From: Rubrivivax sp.
GTDB lineage: Bacteria > Pseudomonadota > Gammaproteobacteria > Burkholderiales > Burkholderiaceae_C
Assembly: GCA_020851615.1 (NCBI GenBank)
Contig: JADZCL010000111.1
Span: 1 to 11,079 of the forward strand
DNA length: 11,079 bases
Direction of reading: 5' to 3'
A model generated the notes under the pieces. That model was not told the origin of the DNA, made no database searches, and worked only from the letters and a program-made list of their open reading frames with translations. The translations under genes and the position numbers were made by a program. This document shows positions 6,777-11,079 of the stretch, in pieces; the first letter of the stretch is position 1; each line of letters opens with the position of its first letter.

Positions 6777-7529
6777 TCAGCGCCCTTCGAAGCGCGGCGT
6801 GCGCTTCTGGGCGAACGCGGCAAGACCCTCCTGCAGATCCGCCGACCCGAGGCAAGCCGCAAAGTCGCGCGCCAGCGCCTGCCCATCGAGCCGCCCGCTG
6901 GCGATGCGGTCCAGGTGGCGTTTCATGCCTTGCACCGCCAGGGGCGCCAGCGCGCACACCTGCGCCGCCACGGCCGCGGCACACGCGTCGAGTTCAGCCG
7001 CCGGCACGAGGTGCGTGAGGAAGCCGATGGCCTTCATCTCGGCGGCATCGATGCGCTCGGCGGTGAGGAAGAGGCGCTTGGCCGCATCCACACCCAGCCG
7101 GGTGACGTAGCGCTCCAGCCCGCTGCGGTAGAAGTGCAGGCCCAGACGCGCCGCCGGCATGGCCAGCGCGGTCGCCGGGGAACCGATGCGAAAGTCACAG
7201 GCCAGCGCCAGATCGGTCGCCCCGCCGTAGACCCCACCCTGCAACACCACGATCGTCACCGGCCGCGCGGCGTGCACGCGCTCGACCACGGCCTCGAAGG
7301 CGGCCACGTGCGCGGCGTCCACCTGGCCGACGTCGAAGCCGCTGCAGAAGTGGCGCCCCTGCGCACGCAGGAGCAGCACGCGCACGGCGGGGTCGGCGTC
7401 GACCGCGGCCAGGTGCGCCGCCAGCGCATGCAGGTCCTGCGGCTCCAGGCGGTTGGCCTGCAGCGGACGCTGCAGCGCAAGGGTCGCCACGGTGCCGGCG
7501 ACGGCAAGGGTGGGGGTGTGCGTGGGCAT
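6777..7529 (-). CDS. Crotonase-fold protein (enoyl-CoA hydratase/isomerase family), atypical active site
   Basis: A 250-residue member of the enoyl-CoA hydratase/isomerase superfamily, expected to act on an acyl-CoA in the cytoplasm. The first oxyanion-hole motif GRHFCSGFDV (58-67) and the second region LQGGVYGGATDLALACDFRIG (96-116) are clear. The sequence ALAMPAARLGLHFYRSGLERYVTRLG follows. At the positions of the two catalytic glutamates of rat enoyl-CoA hydratase it has Asp106 (usual GGGxELA is GGATDLA) and Ala126 (usual PExxLG is PAARLG). Ordinary hydratase activity is therefore doubtful, and the reaction is unknown. Full length for the family. The start ATG (7529-7527) has no visible ribosome-binding site, and a hairpin directly precedes it. 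It is on the same strand as the DUF2249 operon but separated by that operon's own promoter and operator. Confidence 0.88.
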   Translation of the reverse strand: MPTHTPTLAVAGTVATLALQRPLQANRLEPQDLHALAAHLAAVDADPAVRVLLLRAQGRHFCSGFDVGQVDAAHVAAFEAVVERVHAARPVTIVVLQGGVYGGATDLALACDFRIGSPATALAMPAARLGLHFYRSGLERYVTRLGVDAAKRLFLTAERIDAAEMKAIGFLTHLVPAAELDACAAAVAAQVCALAPLAVQGMKRHLDRIASGRLDGQALARDFAACLGSADLQEGLAAFAQKRTPRFEGR

Positions 7530-7530
7530 G

Positions 7531-7550
7531 GCGGGCCCAGTATCGCCCGC
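7531..7550 (-). repeat. Inverted repeat one base upstream of the crotonase-family start codon
   Basis: GCGGGC (7550-7545) and GCCCGC (7536-7531) can form a 6-bp all-GC stem with an 8-nt loop, ending one base before the ATG at 7529. No Shine-Dalgarno sequence is visible in this leader. The hairpin could dampen initiation, or the message could start very close to the ATG. Confidence 0.4.
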
Positions 7551-7619
7551 GCGACTTCGGGCCGCCCCGCAAACGTCAGAGGAACTCGGGTTCGTCGTGA
7601 TGCAAGAGATTCTGCAATG

Positions 7620-7635
7620 TATACCGTTCGATATA
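7620..7635. promoter_or_regulatory. Imperfect palindrome in the crotonase/chemoreceptor divergent region
   Basis: TATACCGT and TCGATATA are an inverted repeat with 6 of 8 matching pairs, of the ATACCG-CGGTAT style often bound by TetR-family repressors. It sits in an AT-rich patch (7600-7650) in an otherwise GC-rich 212-bp divergent gap. The overlapping TATGAT (7634-7639) is a good -10 box for the chemoreceptor gene on the plus strand, without a clear -35. No regulator gene is in the window. Assignment to TetR is a guess. Confidence 0.25.
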
Positions 7636-7741
7636 TGATGATTCACAAGTAGCGGCTGTGATGCGTCGTGCCGGCACGGTCTGCCCGGCCATCTGCTCGA
7701 CAGAGGCCGCCTGGCTCGACCGCCCCGACAAGGAGACACGC

Positions 7742-9682
7742 GTGCAGCAATTCATCGCCAATCTGCCCCTGCGGCGGAAGTTCCTGCTGTTGGCCGTCAT
7801 CGCCGCGTTCATGCTGGCCTTGCCGACCAGCCTGATCCTGCTCGACAGCCTGGACGAGGTGGCACAGGCGCGCGCCCAGCTCGGCGGCCTGCCGCCGGCG
7901 CGGGCGGCAGCGCAATGGATACACGTGACGCAGCAGCATCGCGGCCTGTCGGCGGTCGAACTCGGCGGCGACGGCAAGGCGACGGGCACCCGGCGTGCAG
8001 CGCGAGCCGAGACCGACCGCATCGTCACACGTATGACAGAAGCCGTTGCCGCATTGGGTGACAGCGCGCTGAACGCGGCGGCCGGCCAGCTCAAGCAGGA
8101 CTGGCAGGCGCTGGCCGATGCCGTGGAGAACCACACGGTGGATGCCGCGCAGAGCCTGGAACGCCATACCAGCCTGATCAGCCGGCAGCTGCAGCTGTTG
8201 AAGGACATCACCCACACCTCGACGCTCGTGCTGGCGCCGGACCCGGCAACCTACTTCCTGCAGGCCGCGGTCCTGGGGGAACTGCCTCGGCTGACCGAGC
8301 TCTTCAGCCAGGCTCGCGGGCTGGGCGTGGGGCTGCTGTCGCAGGGCCGCGCCAGCGCCGAGGACCGGGTGCGCATTGCGCAGCTCGGCGTCGGTGTGTC
8401 GGCCATTCTCGGCGACGCACGCCAGGATCTGGAGCTCGCGATGCAGGACGACGCCGGCGCCCGTGCGCGTATCGGTCCGGCCATCGAGGCGGCCGCCCAG
8501 GCCGCACGCGAGGGCCAGCAGGTCGTCGACGAGCACATCGTGCGCGCCCAGACGCTGGCCTTCGCGCCCGCGCAGTACTACGAGATCGTCACGCAGGCGA
8601 TCGAAGGCCAGTTCAAGCTCGTCGAGGCGGCCAGCGAAACCCTGGCGCTCAACCTCGAGCGCGATCTCGCACGCGCCCGCAGCCGCATGTTCACCGTCCT
8701 TGCCGCCTGTGGCGCGCTGGCGCTGCTGGCGCTGTGGGTGATGTGGACCATCAGCCGCAGCACTACGGCGTCGATGGCGCAGGCCCTGCGCATGGCGCAG
8801 GCCGTGGCCGGCGGCGACCTGACGGTGGGTGTGCAGGCCGCCAGCCGCGACGAGGTCGGCGACCTGCTGCGCGCGCTGGCGCACATGAAGCAAGGCCTGG
8901 TCGACGTCGTCGGCAGCGTGCGCGGCAACGCCGAGTCCGTGGCGATGGCGAGCACCCAGATCGCGCAGGGCAATCACGACCTCAGCCAGCGCACCGAGGA
9001 GCAGGCCAGCGCGCTCGAGGAAACCGCCGCGTCGATGGAGCAGCTCGGGGCAACCGTCAAGCACAACGCCGACAACGCGCGTCAGGCCAATCAACTCGCC
9101 CAGGGCGCATCGACGATCGCCGCGGCCGGCGGCGCCGTCGTGGCGCAGGTCGTGGGCACGATGAAAGGCATCAACGAAAGCAGCCGCCGCATTGCCGACA
9201 TCATCGGCGTCATCGACGGCATAGCCTTCCAGACCAACATCCTCGCCCTCAACGCCGCCGTCGAGGCCGCGCGTGCAGGCGAGCAGGGACGCGGCTTTGC
9301 GGTCGTCGCCGGCGAGGTGCGCAGCCTGGCGCAGCGCAGTTCCGACGCGGCCAAGGAGATCTCGACGCTGATCACCGCCAGCGTCACCCAGGTCGAGCAG
9401 GGCTCGAGCCTGGTCGACCAGGCGGGCACGACGATGGAGCAGGTGGTGTCGGCGATCGGCCGCGTGACCGACATCATGGGCGAGATCAGCCATGCCAGCG
9501 TCGAGCAGAGCGCGGGCGTGAGCCAGGTCGTCACCGCGGTCGGCGAGATGGATCGCGCCACGCAGCAGAACGCGGCGCTGGTGGAGGAGAGTGCCGCCGC
9601 CGCCGAGAGCCTGCGTCTGCAGGCACAGCAGCTCGTCGACGCGGTCGCCGTCTTCAAGCTCACCACCGTGGCGTCGCATTGA
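7742..9682 (+). CDS. Methyl-accepting chemotaxis protein
   Basis: A 646-residue transmembrane chemoreceptor that signals to CheA/CheW. Transmembrane helix 1 is about residues 14-34. A periplasmic sensing region of about 280 residues follows, with TQQHRGLS (63-70), reminiscent of NIT-type helical sensors. Transmembrane helix 2 is about 316-338, then a HAMP domain to about 391 and a cytoplasmic coiled-coil hairpin. The hairpin tip is the strongly conserved [22 protein letters not shown] (493-514). Methylation helices such as [22 protein letters not shown] flank it. The protein ends in [10 protein letters not shown] with no CheR-tethering NWETF-type pentapeptide. The GTG start (7742-7744) was chosen over an ATG at 7658 because AAGGAG (7730-7735) is 6 nt upstream and the membrane helix follows directly. 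The PAS sensor gene begins 13 bp after its stop. The ligand is unknown. Confidence 0.95.
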   Translation: MQQFIANLPLRRKFLLLAVIAAFMLALPTSLILLDSLDEVAQARAQLGGLPPARAAAQWIHVTQQHRGLSAVELGGDGKATGTRRAARAETDRIVTRMTEAVAALGDSALNAAAGQLKQDWQALADAVENHTVDAAQSLERHTSLISRQLQLLKDITHTSTLVLAPDPATYFLQAAVLGELPRLTELFSQARGLGVGLLSQGRASAEDRVRIAQLGVGVSAILGDARQDLELAMQDDAGARARIGPAIEAAAQAAREGQQVVDEHIVRAQTLAFAPAQYYEIVTQAIEGQFKLVEAASETLALNLERDLARARSRMFTVLAACGALALLALWVMWTISRSTTASMAQALRMAQAVAGGDLTVGVQAASRDEVGDLLRALAHMKQGLVDVVGSVRGNAESVAMASTQIAQGNHDLSQRTEEQASALEETAASMEQLGATVKHNADNARQANQLAQGASTIAAAGGAVVAQVVGTMKGINESSRRIADIIGVIDGIAFQTNILALNAAVEAARAGEQGRGFAVVAGEVRSLAQRSSDAAKEISTLITASVTQVEQGSSLVDQAGTTMEQVVSAIGRVTDIMGEISHASVEQSAGVSQVVTAVGEMDRATQQNAALVEESAAAAESLRLQAQQLVDAVAVFKLTTVASH

Positions 9683-9695
9683 GCCTGCCCATGCG

Positions 9696-11079
9696 ATGAA
9701 CGGTGTGCCGCCTCGCCCCACGCCGCTGCGGCTGGTGCTGTCGCAGGCCTGCAGCGGCCGGCGCCTGCGCGCGCTTGCGGCGGTCACGCTCACGCTCACG
9801 CTCACGCTGGCACTGGCGCTGCCGCTGGTGCTCGGGGCCGGCGCCATGGCGCCGGCTCGGTGGGCTCTGGCGGCCGCACTCGCCACGCTCGTGCTGCTGC
9901 TGGCCTGCCGCGTGCTGCGCCGGCGCGGCACCGTCGTCTTCGAATCGACCCGGCCACAGTCGGTCGAGTCGGTCGTGCGCGAAGGCACACGCAACTACCG
10001 CCGCGTGCGCCTGACGCTCTACGGCGTGCTGGCTGCGCTGTGCTGCAATTTCTTCCTCCAGAACTGGCTGGCGCGCCAGACTGAAGAGAGCCGGCGCCTC
10101 GAGAATGACGCCATCGAACTGGCAGCGACACAGCGCTGGCTCAGCCAGCGCATCGCACGGCTGGCCCAAGCGCCCACGCGGGCCAACGGCGCTTCTGCGC
10201 GCGAACTGCTGGCCACCCTGGCGCAGTCCGACATGCAGGCCCAACGGCTGCGCGAGCTCCTGCGCGCGCAGGACCTGCTGGAGAACCCGGCGCACGCCGA
10301 GGTCAGGCTGGCGTGGCAGGACTGGTCGGCCAGTCGTGCAGACATGGCAGCGGCGGTCCGCACACTGGCCGCGGCCGTCGCGCAGGCCGGGCCTCTTGCT
10401 GGCGGAGTCGACGAGGGCATCGGGAGCGCCGTGGGCACGCACGCCGACGTGGCGCTCTCCCACGTCCAGGCCCTGCTGGATGCCATGCACGCCACGGCCG
10501 CACGCAGTCATGCCGCGCGCGTGCGGCAGATGCAGCTGTGGGGCGTCCTGAACATCGCGCTGTTGTCGCTGCTGGCCCTGGTGGCCGTGGAGCCGGCGGT
10601 GCGCTCGATCCGGCGCCAGTACCGGCGCCTGGCCACGCAGGCCGTCGAACTGCAGCGCCTGGCGCTGGTGGCCGAGCGCACGACCAACGCGGTGCTGTTG
10701 ATCGACGAGCAGCGCTGTGTCGCCTGGGCCAACCAGGCCTTCACCCGCATCACCGGCATTGCGCCGGCCGACGCGGTGGGCCGCGACGCGCTGAGCGTGC
10801 TGCAGCCCGCCGACGGGGACATCGACGCCACGGCCCACCTGCAGCGCTCGCTGCACAGCGCACCCGGCGGCGGCCGCCTGCAGATCCGCCACCGTGCCGC
10901 GGACGGACTCGAGGTCTGGCTGGACATCGACATCCAGCCGCTGCACGACGACGAAGGCGCCACGCGCGGGCACGTGGTGGTGTCGGTCGACATCACCCCG
11001 TTCAAGCAGGTGCAGGCCGACCTGCGCATCGCAGCCATTGCCTTCGACTCGCTGGGGGGCATCGCCATCACCGATGCAA
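9696..11079 (+). CDS. Membrane PAS-domain sensor protein, 3' end outside window
   Basis: An open reading frame of 461 codons that continues past the window. Predicted helices are at about 26-48, 54-74 and 105-124. A long helical, probably periplasmic region (125-280) contains QRWLSQRIARLA (146-157), resembling the QRMLSQRIAK motif of PilJ/NarX-type sensor modules. A fourth helix is at about 281-300. A PAS domain follows (about 328-445, with VLLIDEQRCVAWANQAFTRITG and a PAC-like VVVSVDITPFKQVQADL). A second PAS begins at about 446 (IAAIAFDSLGGIAITDA). That last wording is typical of Burkholderiales proteins ending in GGDEF and EAL domains, so a c-di-GMP enzyme is my first guess; a histidine kinase is possible. 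The start ATG 9696 lacks a strong ribosome-binding site and probably relies on coupling with the chemoreceptor gene just upstream. Confidence 0.85.
   Translation, partial: MNGVPPRPTPLRLVLSQACSGRRLRALAAVTLTLTLTLALALPLVLGAGAMAPARWALAAALATLVLLLACRVLRRRGTVVFESTRPQSVESVVREGTRNYRRVRLTLYGVLAALCCNFFLQNWLARQTEESRRLENDAIELAATQRWLSQRIARLAQAPTRANGASARELLATLAQSDMQAQRLRELLRAQDLLENPAHAEVRLAWQDWSASRADMAAAVRTLAAAVAQAGPLAGGVDEGIGSAVGTHADVALSHVQALLDAMHATAARSHAARVRQMQLWGVLNIALLSLLALVAVEPAVRSIRRQYRRLATQAVELQRLALVAERTTNAVLLIDEQRCVAWANQAFTRITGIAPADAVGRDALSVLQPADGDIDATAHLQRSLHSAPGGGRLQIRHRAADGLEVWLDIDIQPLHDDEGATRGHVVVSVDITPFKQVQADLRIAAIAFDSLGGIAITDA
9785..9808 (+). repeat. Four tandem copies of the hexamer CACGCT
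   Basis: Four exact, contiguous CACGCT units lie in the first predicted transmembrane helix of the PAS sensor gene, where they encode alternating Thr-Leu. Gain or loss of a unit would lengthen or shorten the helix by two residues without a frameshift. Confidence 0.7.
9837..9856. repeat. Perfect 20-bp palindrome within the PAS sensor gene
   Basis: GCCGGCGCCA is followed at once by its exact reverse complement. It lies within the codons for the loop between the first two membrane helices (Ala-Gly-Ala-Met-Ala-Pro-Ala). It could form a stable GC-rich hairpin in the mRNA or a protein-binding site; nothing else supports a function. Confidence 0.5.

Noticed and set aside
7600..7638. Short plus-strand peptide (ATG at 7600, 12 codons ending at 7638) before the chemoreceptor
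   Set aside because: There is no ribosome-binding site, and it ends inside the presumed -10 region, so it would not be on the chemoreceptor transcript.
5421..7652. Long plus-strand open frame (743 codons) opposite the membrane-protein and crotonase genes
   Set aside because: Composition is dominated by Gln, Arg, His and Ala, the usual antisense of Leu/Ala-rich membrane protein codons. It crosses the operator and two real genes.
7643..9994. Long minus-strand open frame (783 codons) opposite the chemoreceptor
   Set aside because: It is antisense to a clear methyl-accepting chemotaxis protein with conserved motifs and has no recognisable domains of its own.

Overview
The window comes from a high-GC bacterium, most likely a betaproteobacterium of the order Burkholderiales (Rubrivivax/Leptothrix-like). 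I infer this from the base composition, the split cobalamin-dependent methionine synthase, the S-adenosylhomocysteine (SAH) riboswitch and the type of chemoreceptor. It holds ten protein genes, two of them cut by the window edges. No RNA gene other than the riboswitch, no insertion sequence and no CRISPR array was seen.

Left part (1-3989). On the minus strand, the start of a metH gene without the homocysteine-binding module is preceded by a well-formed SAH riboswitch (774-858). The metH ribosome-binding site can pair with one strand of the riboswitch P1 helix, which gives a direct ON-switch mechanism. Upstream lies a minus-strand OmpA-domain lipoprotein gene with a polyproline linker. Divergent from it is a 5'-nucleotidase (UshA-type) lipoprotein gene. 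Between the two is a 236-bp gap.

Centre (4021-6740). Five tightly packed minus-strand genes, mostly overlapping, form one operon. In transcription order they encode a 12-helix membrane protein with a heme-copper-oxidase-like fold, a tandem DUF2249 protein, a SufT/MIP18-type (DUF59) iron-sulfur assembly factor, an 81-aa protein of unknown function, and a single-domain DUF2249 protein. The promoter is overlapped by a perfect 10-5-10 palindrome that resembles an NsrR-type (nitric-oxide-responsive Rrf2) operator. I infer a nitrosative-stress or denitrification-linked system. It is the best candidate here for an undescribed function.

Right part (6777-11079). A minus-strand crotonase-fold gene lacks the usual catalytic glutamates. 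Divergent from it are a methyl-accepting chemotaxis protein and, 13 bp further on, a membrane-bound PAS sensor protein that runs off the window. That protein is probably a c-di-GMP enzyme or a histidine kinase. Both sensors carry motifs reminiscent of NIT/PilJ-type input domains.
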